A stretch of 64,000 bases of DNA from Balamuthia mandrillaris (lineage: Eukaryota > Discosea > Longamoebia > Balamuthiidae): positions 496,001 through 560,000 of the forward strand of contig JAVKOQ010000004.1 of the NCBI GenBank assembly GCA_031835245.1, given 5' to 3'. The notes beneath the pieces are model-generated. The model saw nothing but the letters and a program-made list of their open reading frames with translations, ran no database searches and was not told the DNA's origin. The position numbers and the translations under genes were made by a program. Shown piece by piece: positions 23,661-33,373 of the stretch. How positions within the stretch are numbered: position 1 is the first letter of the stretch; each line of letters starts with the position of its first letter.

Positions 23661-24254
23661 ATGTCACAAAATTACGAAATTGCTATTTTAACATTGCTTA
23701 TCATCTTTTTTTTGTTGTTTGTTGCAAAACAACTTTTTTTTCTTGTTAAAAAACTTCCATCGAAGAGCACAAAATTTGCTGAGCTTTCAAGCTCTACACA
23801 AAAACGTTTAGTACACGAAATTACAACAGCTGTTAAATATTTATCAACCACAAACACAGGAGCTATTATTACTATTGAAAATAAAGTAGCAATTGATAAT
23901 CTTCGAACTGATGGAATTAAAATAGATGCAAATATTTCTTCTTCGCTTATTCTTGCCATTTTCAACAAACAATCTCCACTTCACGATGGTGCAATTGTGA
24001 TAAGAGATAATAAAATAATTTATGCTTCAACGTTTTTTAAACTTACACAAAAATCTGTGCTAAGTAAATATGGTTCCAGGCATAGAGCTGCTTTGGGAAT
24101 CTCTGAACAATCTGATTCAACAACAATTATTGTTTCAGAAGAAAGAGGAGAAATTGGGATAAGTCAAAAAGGAAAAATTGAACCAGTATCTTTTGAAAAT
24201 TTTTCTCGTAAATTAGAGGCTATCCTTAAAAATCACAATATTGTAAATATTTAA
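23661..24254 (+). CDS. cdaM: Diadenylate cyclase (c-di-AMP synthase)
   Basis: 197 residues. The start at 23661 is preferred over a TTG 42 bases upstream because AAAAAAAGG precedes it and the hydrophobic helix follows directly. One N-terminal membrane segment (about residues 8-28) anchors a DAC domain with the catalytic blocks LHDGAIVI (DGA) and RHRAALGIS (RHR). It makes c-di-AMP from ATP; in related bacteria this nucleotide controls potassium and osmotic balance. A single membrane helix is the CdaM type known from mycoplasmas, against three in CdaA. mgtE follows 16 bases later. Confidence 0.92.
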   Translation: MSQNYEIAILTLLIIFFLLFVAKQLFFLVKKLPSKSTKFAELSSSTQKRLVHEITTAVKYLSTTNTGAIITIENKVAIDNLRTDGIKIDANISSSLILAIFNKQSPLHDGAIVIRDNKIIYASTFFKLTQKSVLSKYGSRHRAALGISEQSDSTTIIVSEERGEIGISQKGKIEPVSFENFSRKLEAILKNHNIVNI

Positions 24255-24270
24255 AAATTAAGGAGAAGTT

Positions 24271-25749
24271 ATGACACTTTTAGAACTAATTCGTAAAAAA
24301 GACTTAAATGGAGTTAGACAATATTCAAATCAAGTCACTGCTGCTCAATTAGCTGAAGAAGTTTCGCATTTTTCTTTATATGAAAGATCAATGTTTTTTA
24401 GAATGCTTACAACTGAAACAGCTGCTGAGGTTTTTTCTTATTTTGCTTCAGATATTCAAGAAGAACTAATTGCAGGTCTTCCTGATGAACAAATGAATGC
24501 ATTACTTGAAGAACTTTACACAGATGAAATTGCTGATTTAATTGAAGAAGTTCCAGATAATGTTGCTAATAAAATTTTAAAAAATATTGATAAAAACACT
24601 CGTAATATTGTTAACTTACTTTTAAAATACACTGATGAACAAATTGGTTCAATTATGTCTGTTGACATTGTTTATTTAGATGAGAATCTTTCTTCAAAAC
24701 AAGCACTAGATAAAATTAGAACCTATAAAGATGAAGCTGAATTAGTGCATTATTACTATGTAGTTAATCATCAAAAACACATTATTGGTGCTATTACTTT
24801 AGAAGATATTGTTTTTTCTGATCAAAATGAATTAGTTAAAGATATTTGTTTTGCAACCCCGATAGTAAAAACAACTGATTTAAAAGAAAAAGTAGCTCAT
24901 TATTTTGCTGAAAATGATTTTTCAGTTCTTCCTGTAGTTAATTCCAAAGAAAGATTAGTAGGAATGATTACAGCTGATGATATTATTGATATTGTTCAAG
25001 AAGAAGCAACAGAAGATATGTATAAATTAGCTGGTATTTCTTCAAAAAAAATTGATGATTCTTATATTAAAACAACAGTGTTGCAAATAGTAAAATCAAG
25101 AATTTTTTGACTTATTATTTTAATGCTAGGCTCTACTCTTTCTCAAGTAATAATTCAAATGTTTACTGATTCCATTGCACAAAATCAACGTTTAAAAGTT
25201 TTGGGTCTTTCAATTTTTATAAGCACTATTGTTTCCATTATTCCAGTTATTTCTGGTGCAGCTGGAAATGCTGGTTCTCAATCTGCAACAACAATTGTTC
25301 GGGCAATTTCTCTAGCAGAAGTTGAACGAAAAAACTTCTTTAAACAAGTATTTTTAAAAGAATTAGCTGTTGGTAGCATTATTGGCACTATTTTGATGGT
25401 AATTAATTTTGTAAGATTATTAATTTATTTTACAATTAGTAAAGATTTATTCAACAATCAACAACCTCATTATGAAATAGTAACTGGTGAGCATACAATA
25501 AATATTCAACATGTGCACAATGGTTTAGCACACAAAGACTACATTTTGATTATTTCAGCAGCTGCTTCTTTTTCTTTGTTTTTAGTTATTATTTTTTCAA
25601 AAATGTTAGGATCTTCAATTCCTTTATTGGCACAAATTCTTAAAAGAGATCCAGCAGTTATGTCAGCTCCAATTTTAGCTACATTAACCGATTCAGTTTC
25701 AACATTTATCTTTTTTGGCATTACCATTTTAGTTTTTGTACTTATTTAA
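24271..25749 (+). CDS. mgtE: Magnesium transporter MgtE
   Basis: 492 residues. Order: MgtE N-terminal helical superfamily domain with an acidic patch (about 1-125), a CBS pair (about 130-250) that senses Mg2+, a connecting helix, and a membrane domain with about five helices. The channel motif GAAGNAGSQSATT is intact. TGA (Trp) at 25108-25110 divides it under the standard code. AAGGAGAAG ribosome site. It closely follows the c-di-AMP cyclase, so both may be expressed together. A terminator follows. Confidence 0.95.
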
Positions 25750-25766
25750 GTTATTATTTTTATGAA

Positions 25767-25795
25767 TTTCAAGATTTAGTCTTGAAACTTTTTAT
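25767..25795 (+). terminator. Terminator after mgtE
   Basis: An 8-bp stem TTTCAAGA/TCTTGAAA (25767-25774, 25780-25787), loop TTTAG, then CTTTTTATTTT. Confidence 0.8.
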
Positions 25796-25852
25796 TTTCT
25801 CCTTAATTTAATTTATAATTAAATAGTTATATACTAAAAGAAAGGAAACAAA

Positions 25853-27301
25853 ATGAGCATTGATATCAGAAAATATTTAGTGCCTAAACATACAAAAGAA
25901 AAACCACTAACTTTTTCTGTAGGAATTATTTTATGGTTTCTACTGGTATTTTCATATTTACTTTTTGTAGTTGACTGAGGTCTAGCATTTGGTTTAAATG
26001 GAAAAACCGGAGCTGAGGGATATGGTACTTTAGGTTATTATTTCCCTACATCTACTGTATCAGAAATTACTAGTCAAGGAACAAACTTTGGAATTACAAT
26101 TGGTAGAGCTATTGGTTCTATAGCTGTGGGTTGAGCAATTGCAAAACTTACACATAAATACGCAGTTATTTTAGCGCTTGGATTAATGCTTTTTGGAATT
26201 ATCGCACCTTATTCTCCAACATACGCTGGTTTTGTTATAATGAGACTTTTACTAGCTATTGGAGGAACAACAATGATTGTTTTAGTACAACCTATTGTTT
26301 CTGCATACTTCAATAACGGTCAAAAAGCAGTTATTTCACAATTTACACCTTGGTTTTATCCAATTGGTACCATTATTACATTAGCACCATTTGCTTTTGA
26401 TTCTTCAGTATCAAAAGCAGTTAGTGCTTACTGACAAGAAATTTACTTGGGATTTGGTTTAGCAACTTTAATTCCATTAGTTGGATATATTTTATTAGGT
26501 TCTAGATTTGATATTTATCCTTCAACAATTAGAAAAGAAAAAGAAGCACAATTAGCAAATCCTAATCAAGAAAAATTATCAATTTGAAGATTTATTAAAC
26601 AAAAAGATACTTGAATTTGAACATTATTATATGGAAGCTGATTAATAGCAGTTGTATTCCCTTCAGCTTTTTCTAAAACTTTATTCGCGGGAATGTCCAA
26701 TAATATTTATTCATTAGATACAAAAATTTCAACACAATTCAATCCAATTATTAGTGTATTTTTAATTATATTCTTATGTGGTATATTTGCAGGACCATTT
26801 ACTGTAGGTTTATGATCTAAGTACAAATTAAAAAGAAGATACTTTATTGGATTAGTTTTAGGTTTAGGAGTTTTATTTTATGTTTTAGCAACTATTGTAT
26901 TTTTATACATGGTTGTACCAGCAAATTTAAATTCTTCAAAAACAGACTTAGCAATTAATGGTTTAGGTAATGGAACTTGATTATTCTATATTTTAGGATT
27001 TTTAATGGGAGTAATGCTTTGAGGAATTCAAGGTGTTATCTTAAATCTTCCTCACGAATACAAAGGATCAAATCCTAAAAAAGTTGGATATCAATTTGGA
27101 CTTATCTGAGGATTAGGTTATGCATTTTATTCTATAGCAACTGTTCTAGTTGCAGGAATTAAATCAGCATCAACAGAAGCTGCATATGCAGTATTTATTA
27201 TTCTAGCTGCACTTTCAGTTGTGGGAATTTTACTTTCAAAAGAACCTAATTCATCTTACAAACTTTGACCTTCAAAAGGTATTGAAAAAGTTAATAAATA
27301 A
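25853..27301 (+). CDS. Major facilitator superfamily transporter
   Basis: 482 residues with many TGA-encoded Trp and about 12 hydrophobic segments, so an integral membrane permease. The glycine-rich loop and GRAIGSIAVGWAIAK after the second helix fit MFS organisation. A long loop between helices 6 and 7 (about residues 215-255) is typical of the family. Substrate cannot be read from sequence; hexose phosphate or organic anion are guesses. AAAGGAAAC site. It lies 39 bases upstream of ldh, with an A15 run between them, so a metabolic link to glycolysis or lactate is possible. Confidence 0.8.
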
Positions 27302-27315
27302 ATTTATATTTAACT

Positions 27316-27330
27316 AAAAAAAAAAAAAAA
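27316..27330 (+). repeat. Poly-A tract (A15) before ldh
   Basis: Fifteen consecutive A directly precede the GAGG ribosome site of ldh. It is the longest homopolymer noticed in the window. It could vary by slippage, either during replication or sequencing. Confidence 0.9.
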
Positions 27331-27340
27331 GAGGTACAAA

Positions 27341-28282
27341 ATGAAAGCAACAAAAATAGTTTTAATTGGAGCAGGTAACGTAGGAAATTCTTTCTTATAT
27401 TCAGCAATGAATCAAGGTTTAGCTTCAGAATATGGAATTATTGATTTAAACAATGATTTTCGTGATGGAAATGTTTTAGATTTTGAAGATGTTGTAGCAT
27501 CATCTGTTAGACCATTTAGAGTTTTTGCAGCAGAATATGCAGATTTAAAAGATGCAGATTTCATTGTTATAACAGCAGGAAGACCTCAAAAGCCAGGTGA
27601 AACTAGATTAGAACTTATCAAAGATAATATTAGAATCATCAGACAAATAGGACAAAAAGTAAAAGAAAGTGGATTTAGAGGAATTACAGTAATAGCTTCA
27701 AATCCAGTAGATATTATTACAAGAGCTTATCGTGATGAAACAGGCTTTGATCACTCAAAAGTTATTGGTTCAGGAACAATTTTAGACACTAGAAGATTAC
27801 AATTCGAAATTGCTAAAAGAGCAAGAGTTTCTACTCAATCAGTTCAAGCTTATGTAATGGGTGAACACGGAGATAGTTCTTTTGTTGCCTTTTCAGCAGC
27901 TAAAATTGCTGGAGAATGCTTATGCAGATTTTCGAAAACTACAGGAATAACTAAAGAGAACTACGAACAAGAATTAGAATATCCTGTTTCAAGAAAAGCA
28001 TATGAAATTATTAACAGAAAAAGAGCAACTTTTTACGGAATTGGTGCTGCTTTAGCTTCAATTATTAGAAATATCATTCAAGACTCACGTCAAGTTATGG
28101 TTGTAGGTGCAAACTTACACGGTGAATACGGATTTTATGATGTAAATGTTGGAGTTCCAGCTATTATTGGAAGAAATGGAATTGAACAAGTACTAGAAAT
28201 TTCTCTAAACGAAAAGGAAAGAGAAAAATTTGTAAAATCAGTTAAAATCATTGACACAATGTATAAAGAAGCTGAAGAATAA
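27341..28282 (+). CDS. ldh: L-lactate dehydrogenase
   Basis: 313 residues. It reduces pyruvate to lactate and regenerates NAD+ in the cytoplasm. The NAD-binding GAGNVGNS is at residues 8-15, the substrate-loop region has KPGETRLELIKDNI, the catalytic pair region is SGTILDTRRLQFE, and the catalytic His176 lies in GEHGDS. GAGG site 7 bases upstream. Unusually for this window the gene contains no TGA codon. A terminator follows. Confidence 0.96.
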   Translation: MKATKIVLIGAGNVGNSFLYSAMNQGLASEYGIIDLNNDFRDGNVLDFEDVVASSVRPFRVFAAEYADLKDADFIVITAGRPQKPGETRLELIKDNIRIIRQIGQKVKESGFRGITVIASNPVDIITRAYRDETGFDHSKVIGSGTILDTRRLQFEIAKRARVSTQSVQAYVMGEHGDSSFVAFSAAKIAGECLCRFSKTTGITKENYEQELEYPVSRKAYEIINRKRATFYGIGAALASIIRNIIQDSRQVMVVGANLHGEYGFYDVNVGVPAIIGRNGIEQVLEISLNEKEREKFVKSVKIIDTMYKEAEE

Positions 28283-28299
28283 TACCTTTAAAAATTGTC

Positions 28300-28330
28300 A
28301 AAAGCAGGAGAAAATCTCTTGCTTTTTTGT
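28300..28330 (+). terminator. Terminator after ldh
   Basis: AAAAGCAGGAGA pairs imperfectly with TCTCTTGCTTTT, followed by T-rich sequence. It ends 36 bases before the next start. Confidence 0.75.
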
Positions 28331-28366
28331 TTTTTCTTTATTTTGCTATAAAATTTAAAATTAATT

Positions 28367-29113
28367 ATGAAGCAAACAAAAACTAATCAAAAACTTTTGC
28401 ACAATGTCTATCTAGATATATTTTTGGAAGAAATTAAAAAAAGTGCACATCAAAAATTTATTGCTTTTAGTTGAAGATGAAAAGAAGATCTTTGATATAG
28501 TTTTATTATTCGTAAATTAGAATTAGATTTTGATTTAAACAATGCAAATCTTTTTTATTTAAATCCAAAAATTCAAGATAATATTAAAACTGATTCTGTT
28601 ATTGATCTTGGCAATTTATATGTGTTCAAACAAGAAGATTTTGTAAAAATTCAAGATAAAATTCATCACAAAGACTTTCTTAATCCAAAATTACAATCTA
28701 AATTTTTCCACTTTGCTAAAAAAGTTATTCAAAGTAAAAAAATTAATATTTTCTTTGTTAGTTTTGATTCAATTACTCAATCTTTTCAAAGCAAAATCCT
28801 TTATTTAGAAAATCAAGATAACACATTTTTCTTTAATAAACGTTTAAAAGAAAAAATCAAAACTTCTTCATTTTTAAAAAATAAAATCTTTGAAGAATCA
28901 TCGCTTCTTTTCAAAAAAGAACAAAGCATCAAAAACAATATTTTACAAAAAGACAAGCAAAAAGCTTATCTAATTATGAAACAATTTTTTGATACACTAG
29001 AAAGTTTGGATTATGAAACACATTTTAAAAATCGTGCAAATAAATTTTGAAACAATAAACAAGCAAAATTAATTGATAAAGCCAAAATTTTATATGGCAA
29101 AAAAAGTAAATAA
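28367..29113 (+). CDS. Hypothetical protein
   Basis: 248 residues, basic, with four TGA Trp codons; three fall in a short SWRWKEDLWYSF stretch near residue 35-46. Start 28367 is the first ATG after the ldh terminator; no strong ribosome site. It looks soluble and partly helical, with no membrane segment. The C-terminal 60 residues are Lys-rich. It abuts plsY on the other strand (stop codons adjacent, 29113/29114). No family recognised. Confidence 0.75.
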
Positions 29114-29779
29114 TTATTTTTTAATCTTCAATTTTCTTTCTGTTTTATTGATAAGTCGAATAATATTTTCTTTATGAGCTAAAATAATAAAAATATCTCC
29201 AATTAATAAACTTAATGGATTTAGTCAGAAAAGATCTTGATTATAAAAGGTAAAAAATGATATTTGACCTAATGAAAATCAAGGAATAAATGAAAGGCAA
29301 ACAAGGATAAATGGAGCAATAAGTGAAGAAAGAGAAACGTATTTACTAATGAATAAAATACTAAAAAATATTACAAAACCAATTAAAACAATTACTAAAT
29401 TAAAAGCAAAAAAAGCTCCAAGAAGACAAGCAGCACCTTTTCCACCTTTAAATTTAAAATAAAGTGGTCAAATATGACCAATTATCACACCAATCGCGGT
29501 TACTAATGGAACTACATAAACAAATTCTGTAACATTTTTTTGTAAAATAGAAACAATAATTGTTGGTATAGCAGATTTTAGAACATCTAAAATTAAAGTA
29601 ATAATCGCCATTTTTTTTCCATAAGTTCTTAACATATTAGTTGAACCAGCATTTTTTGAACCAACTTCTCTTATGTCTTTTTTCTTAAATATTTTAGAAA
29701 TTAAAATTGAAAAATTTAATGAACCTATTAAATAACCAATAACTAAAACAAGAATATTAAAAAGAATAAATAAATTCAT
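29114..29779 (-). CDS. plsY: Glycerol-3-phosphate acyltransferase PlsY
   Basis: 221 residues, integral membrane. PlsY transfers acyl from acyl-phosphate to glycerol-3-phosphate, the first step of phospholipid synthesis. The three family blocks are present: GSLNFSILISK, GSKNAGSTNMLRTYG and FKGGKGAA. Trp-TGA codons interrupt it. With plsC and acpS elsewhere in the window it covers both acyl steps to phosphatidic acid. Start is the first ATG after the tRNA promoter region. Confidence 0.94.
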
Positions 29780-29864
29780 AATTTGTAATTTTATAAAAAT
29801 AATTTATAATTTTATAAAATTGCAGTAAAATTCATTTACCAAACTTGAAAATAACAAAATTATT

Positions 29865-29891
29865 TTGTTTTTTTTAAAATTAATATATAAT
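29865..29891 (+). promoter_or_regulatory. Promoter of the tRNA cluster
   Basis: TTGTTT (29865-29870) and TATAAT (29886-29891) are spaced by 15 bases, 27 bases before the first tRNA. The spacer is a little short, but no other box fits as well. Confidence 0.55.
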
Positions 29892-29918
29892 TTATATACT
29901 TCAAAACTTTTAGAAGTT

Positions 29919-29995
29919 GGAGAAGTAGCTCAGTTTGGTAGAGCGCTACGTTTGGGACGTAGTGGTCGCAGGTTCAAATCCTGTCTTCTTCACCA
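29919..29995 (+). tRNA. tRNA-Pro (TGG)
   Basis: Full cloverleaf; anticodon loop TTTGGGA in a CTACG/CGTAG stem; acceptor GGAGAAG with CTTCTTC; CCA encoded. Confidence 0.95.
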
Positions 29996-29996
29996 C

Positions 29997-30073
29997 GGGG
30001 GGGTAGCTCATTTGGCTAGAGCGCCTGCCTTGCACGCAGGAGGTAGAGGGTTCGACTCCCTTCCTCTCCACCA
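29997..30073 (+). tRNA. tRNA-Ala (TGC)
   Basis: Anticodon loop CTTGCAC in CCTGC/GCAGG. The acceptor 5' strand is seven G pairing with CCTCTCC through two G-T pairs. CCA encoded. One base after tRNA-Pro. Confidence 0.93.
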
Positions 30074-30074
30074 T

Positions 30075-30151
30075 GGCTCTGTAGCTCAGTTGGTTAGAGC
30101 GTTCGGTTCATACCCGAAAGGTCAAGAGTTCGAATCTCTTCGGAGCCACCA
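30075..30151 (+). tRNA. tRNA-Met (CAT), elongator
   Basis: Anticodon loop TTCATAC in TTCGG/CCGAA; acceptor GGCTCTG/CGGAGCC; CCA encoded. It lacks the GGG:CCC anticodon-stem signature of the initiator, so elongator Met. Confidence 0.9.
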
Positions 30152-30173
30152 TATATCCTAGACATACCGATTT

Positions 30174-30250
30174 GGACCTATAGCTCAGTTGGTTAGAGCA
30201 ACCGGCTCATAACCGGTCGGTCACTGGTTCGAGTCCAGTTGGGTCCACCA
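30174..30250 (+). tRNA. tRNA-Ile2 (CAT, probably lysidine-modified)
   Basis: Anticodon loop CTCATAA in ACCGG/CCGGT; acceptor GGACCTA/TGGGTCC. The body closely resembles Bacillus tRNA-Ile2, which reads AUA after conversion of C34 to lysidine by TilS. tilS is not in this window. A Met identity is the alternative. Confidence 0.8.
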
Positions 30251-30251
30251 T

Positions 30252-30342
30252 GGGCAATTACCCAAGAGGCTGAAGGGACTAGTCTTGAAAACTGGCAGGG
30301 GTGTTAAAGCCCGCGGGGGTTCGAATCCCTCATTGCCCGCCA
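30252..30342 (+). tRNA. tRNA-Ser (TGA)
   Basis: 91 bases with the long variable arm of class II tRNAs; anticodon loop CTTGAAA; acceptor GGGCAAT/ATTGCCC; CCA encoded. Confidence 0.95.
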
Positions 30343-30406
30343 TATATTACAAAAAAGTTAAATACTTTTAAGTGATAAAACAAAAAAATTATTTTAATGC
30401 ATCTTA

Positions 30407-30415
30407 TGCTATAAT
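30407..30415 (+). promoter_or_regulatory. Extended -10 promoter before tRNA-fMet
   Basis: TGCTATAAT is an extended -10 element 20 bases before tRNA-fMet, in the only long gap of the cluster. It suggests that fMet, Asp and Phe have their own transcript. Confidence 0.6.
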
Positions 30416-30435
30416 ATTGATGCATTAAATCACAT

Positions 30436-30455
30436 AGCGGAGTAGAGCAGTTGGA

Positions 30456-30501
<46 letters not shown>

Positions 30502-30511
30502 TCCGCAACCA
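30436..30511 (+). tRNA. tRNA-fMet (CAT), initiator
   Basis: Anticodon loop CTCATAA in a TTGGG/CCCAA stem (three G-C pairs, initiator signature). Position 1 is A opposite A72, so the first acceptor pair is unpaired, as expected for an initiator. CCA encoded. Confidence 0.93.
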
Positions 30512-30515
30512 ATAA

Positions 30516-30591
30516 GGTTCAGTGGTAAAGTGGTTAATACGTCTCCCTGTCACGGAGAAGATCGCGGGTTCGATTCCCGTCTGGACCGCCA
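30516..30591 (+). tRNA. tRNA-Asp (GTC)
   Basis: Anticodon loop CTGTCAC in TCTCC/GGAGA; acceptor GGTTCAG/CTGGACC with one T-G pair; CCA encoded. Confidence 0.93.
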
Positions 30592-30595
30592 TTAT

Positions 30596-30671
30596 GGCTC
30601 TGTAGCTCAGTAGGTAGAGCAACGGTTTGAAGCACCGTGTGTCACTGGTTCGATTCCTGTCGGAGCCACCA
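30596..30671 (+). tRNA. tRNA-Phe (GAA)
   Basis: Anticodon loop TTGAAGC in ACGGT/ACCGT; acceptor GGCTCTG/CGGAGCC, the same as the nearby tRNA-Met; CCA encoded. Last of the cluster. Confidence 0.94.
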
Positions 30672-30731
30672 TATATTCAAATACGAATATCGGATTATTT
30701 ATCATAAAAAATAAAAGATTTTACATTACCC

Positions 30732-30774
30732 CCCTAGAGTTATTAGAAATTTATTAATAATTCTAGGGTTTTTT
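30732..30774 (+). terminator. Terminator of the tRNA cluster
   Basis: CCCTAGA (30732-30738) pairs with TCTAGGG (30762-30768), extended inward by TTATTA/TAATAA, and is followed by TTTTTT. Confidence 0.85.
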
Positions 30775-30792
30775 ACATATTTATACGTTATT

Positions 30793-31485
30793 ATGTCAGC
30801 AGAAATAATTAAAGGTCTTATTCTTCAAGTTTATGAGTTTCAAGAAAAAGATTTAATTGTTAAAACAATAACAAATAAAAGAATTTTTTCATTTGTAGCA
30901 TTAGGAACTAGAAAACCAGAATCCAAAAATAAATTTGCACTTTTAGAATCAAGCATTTCAGAATTAGAAATTTTTTTATCAAGATTAAACAACAAATTAT
31001 CTAAACTAAAAAAAGCAACTACTGAAATCAGTTTAGATCTTAACAATTCTAAAATACTAGAATTTTGAAGATTCATTTCTTTTTTTCTAAATAAATTAGA
31101 AAAAACTAGTAATTATTTTTTTGAAAATCTTAAACTTGCTTGAGAGATTATTAATGAACAAAATTATCTTCATATTGTAGTTTTTTTACTTGCTAATCAT
31201 TTAGTTTTGCAAGGTCATTTTATTAGTTTTAATAAATGTGTTAAATGTATGAAAAACAAAAATTTAATATATTTTAATTTTTCTCTAGGTGGAATGTTTT
31301 GCAAGATACACTACAAAAACAAGGATTTACAAAATATTTCTTTATTAAAATCCTATTATTTTTTAAGTTTAAATCTTGATCAGTATTTGAAATTCGTTAA
31401 TACAATTGATAATTTTTTAATTTATGAACAATTAAAGCTTTTTATTGAAGCCAACCTTTATAGTTTTCCTAAAAATTTGTTATAA
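30793..31485 (+). CDS. recO: DNA repair protein RecO
   Basis: 230 residues. RecO works with RecR to load RecA at gaps. The N-terminal OB-fold strand pattern (KGLILQVYEFQEKDLIVKTIT) and the later helical domain with a Cys cluster (CVKCMKNK then FCKIH, near residues 149 and 175), as in zinc-bearing RecO proteins, support the call. Two TGA Trp codons. No good ribosome site; start 30793 follows the tRNA terminator closely. First gene of a packed run to rpe. Confidence 0.85.
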
Positions 31486-31497
31486 TTTTTAGAATTT

Positions 31498-32049
31498 ATG
31501 ATTAGAATTATTGCAGGTAAATATAGAGGTTTACTTATTAAAAATCCTGATTTTAATATTGTAAGACCTATGTCGGATCGCACTAGAGAAGCAATTTTTT
31601 CTTCATTGCAGTTTTTTATTCCTGATAAAAGAGTTTTAGATCTATTTTCAGGAACAGGTGCAATAGGAATTGAAGCACTTTCTCGTGGTGCAAAAGAACT
31701 AATTGCTTCTGAATTAGATAAAAAAGTTTTCGATAACATTGTTGAATTAAAAAATAAACACAGTATCGAAAACTATTTTATTCAAAGAAAAAGTGCTTTA
31801 GTTTTGTTAGACGAAGTACAAAACCAAAAATTTTCTATTATTTTTTTAGATCCTCCACATGCTCAAATAGAAGTAACTAAAGCTTCTTTTGCCAAAATTT
31901 ATGATTATCAAATTTTAGAAAAAGAAGGTTTTTTAATATATAAAACAAATTTAGGTGCTCAATTAATTCCGGATAATTTTAAGATTTTAAAAGAAAAAAA
32001 ATATGCTAAGAACACTGTATATTTTCTACAATATAAAGATGAGGGATAA
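31498..32049 (+). CDS. rsmD: 16S rRNA (guanine966-N2)-methyltransferase
   Basis: 183 residues. It methylates G966 of 16S rRNA using S-adenosylmethionine. The start MIRIIAGKYRG is the family signature, followed by RPMSDRTREAIFSSL, the SAM motif VLDLFSGTGAIGIEALSRG and the catalytic DPPH (usual DPPY/F). The gene ends at the base before gmk starts, so they are translated from one transcript. The His in place of Tyr at the catalytic motif is a mild oddity. Confidence 0.94.
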   Translation: MIRIIAGKYRGLLIKNPDFNIVRPMSDRTREAIFSSLQFFIPDKRVLDLFSGTGAIGIEALSRGAKELIASELDKKVFDNIVELKNKHSIENYFIQRKSALVLLDEVQNQKFSIIFLDPPHAQIEVTKASFAKIYDYQILEKEGFLIYKTNLGAQLIPDNFKILKEKKYAKNTVYFLQYKDEG

Positions 32050-32628
32050 ATGGCAAAGCTAATAGTATTAATAGGTCCATCAGGTGTTGGTAAAGGAAGC
32101 ATTGAAGAAATTCTTTTTCAAAATCCAAATCTCAAAATCAAACTTTCAGTATCAGCAACAACAAGAGACAAAAGACCTAATGAAGTAGACGGAAAAAATT
32201 ATTATTTTATTTCTAAAGAAGATTTTAAAAATAAAATCAAAAATAATGAATTTCTTGAATGAAACAAACACTTTAATAATTATTACGGAACACTAAAATC
32301 AGAAGTTGATAACATTATTAAAGAAGGTTATAGTCCTATTTTAGAAATTGAAACTGTTGGAGCACTAAACATTATGAAAATGTATGAGCAAGCAAACAAA
32401 AGTGATCAACTTGTTACCATTTTCATAGCTCCTCCAACATTTGATGATCTTAAAAAAAGAATAATTAGTAGAAAAACTGATTCACACGAACAAATTCAAT
32501 TAAGAATTGATAAATCTTTAGAAGAATTAAGTCAACAACATAAATTCCAATATATTGTTGTTAATAAAGATTTAAAAGTAGCAGCAAAAGAAGTTGAAAA
32601 AATAATTTTAAAAGAAGATAAAAACTAA
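32050..32628 (+). CDS. gmk: Guanylate kinase
   Basis: 192 residues. It converts GMP to GDP. The P-loop GPSGVGKGS is at residues 9-17, the GMP-binding block SVSATTRDKRPNEVDGKNYYF follows, then EWNKHFNNYYGT (Trp by TGA) and the lid region. Length is normal. It overlaps the next gene by the TAATG junction. In many Firmicutes and mollicutes this gene precedes the phosphatase/kinase pair prpC-prkC; here only the phosphatase follows. Confidence 0.96.
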
Positions 32629-33373
32629 TGAAATATTCAATATTAACAGAAACAGGCGCAAAAAAAATAATCAAGATTCAGTTTTATTTGTAGAAAATAA
32701 AGACTTTTGATTGGCTATGGTTTGTGACGGATTAGGTGGACATTTTGCTGGTGAAGTTGCTTCTTCTTTAGTGGTAAAAACTTTTAAATCCTTCTTTAAC
32801 AAGAAAAATTTACCTAAATTTTTAAACAAAGTTGCAATTTATGATTGATATTTAAATACTATTTCAGCAGCTAGAGAACAGATGTTTGAATTATCTAAAA
32901 AAGATGAAAGATATTTAGATACTAAAACCACAATGACTTCAGTTTTCTTCTTAAAAAAAGCTAAAAAAGCATTTGTTTTAAATTCAGGTGATTCTAGAGT
33001 ATATAGTTTTTCCAACAATCAAGAACTAGAGCAAATTACAAAAGACCATAATCGTTTAAATTTTGTGTATTTAGAAAAAGATAAACTTACTTTAGAACAA
33101 GCTCTAAAAACTGATGATTGAGATAGAATAGTTTCTTCAATTGGCCCAAAAAGCAAGTTCTTTTTAGATATTTTTGAAATTAATGCTGAAGATTTAACTT
33201 ATTTTTTATTATCTTCAGATGGTGTTTTTAACTTTTTATCCAACAAAGAATTTCAAAGCATTTTAAGTTCTAAAAAAGAATTAGATAACATAGCAATTTC
33301 ACTTTTAAAAACAGCAATTAATAACCAATCAGATGATAATTTATCCTTGATTTTAGTAGGATTAAATAAGTAA
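32628..33373 (+). pseudogene. prpC: PP2C-type Ser/Thr phosphatase, frameshifted near the start
   Basis: The start MKYSILTETGA leads into an A8 run (32660-32667). In the given sequence the frame then stops at TAG. With one more base the frame continues NNQDSVLF, CDGLGGHFAGE, LNSGDSRVY, SSDGVF and SDDNLSLI, the metal-binding Asp motifs of PP2C phosphatases, to a stop at 33373, for about 248 residues. No alternative start lies upstream of the first catalytic motif. The family removes phosphate from targets of PrkC-type kinases. Either a real inactivation, a slippage switch, or a missing base in the assembly. Confidence 0.85.

Noticed and set aside
29865-30161. Plus-strand ORF across the tRNA cluster
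   Set aside because: It is an artefact of the tRNA genes; its peptide repeats follow the tRNA sequence similarity.
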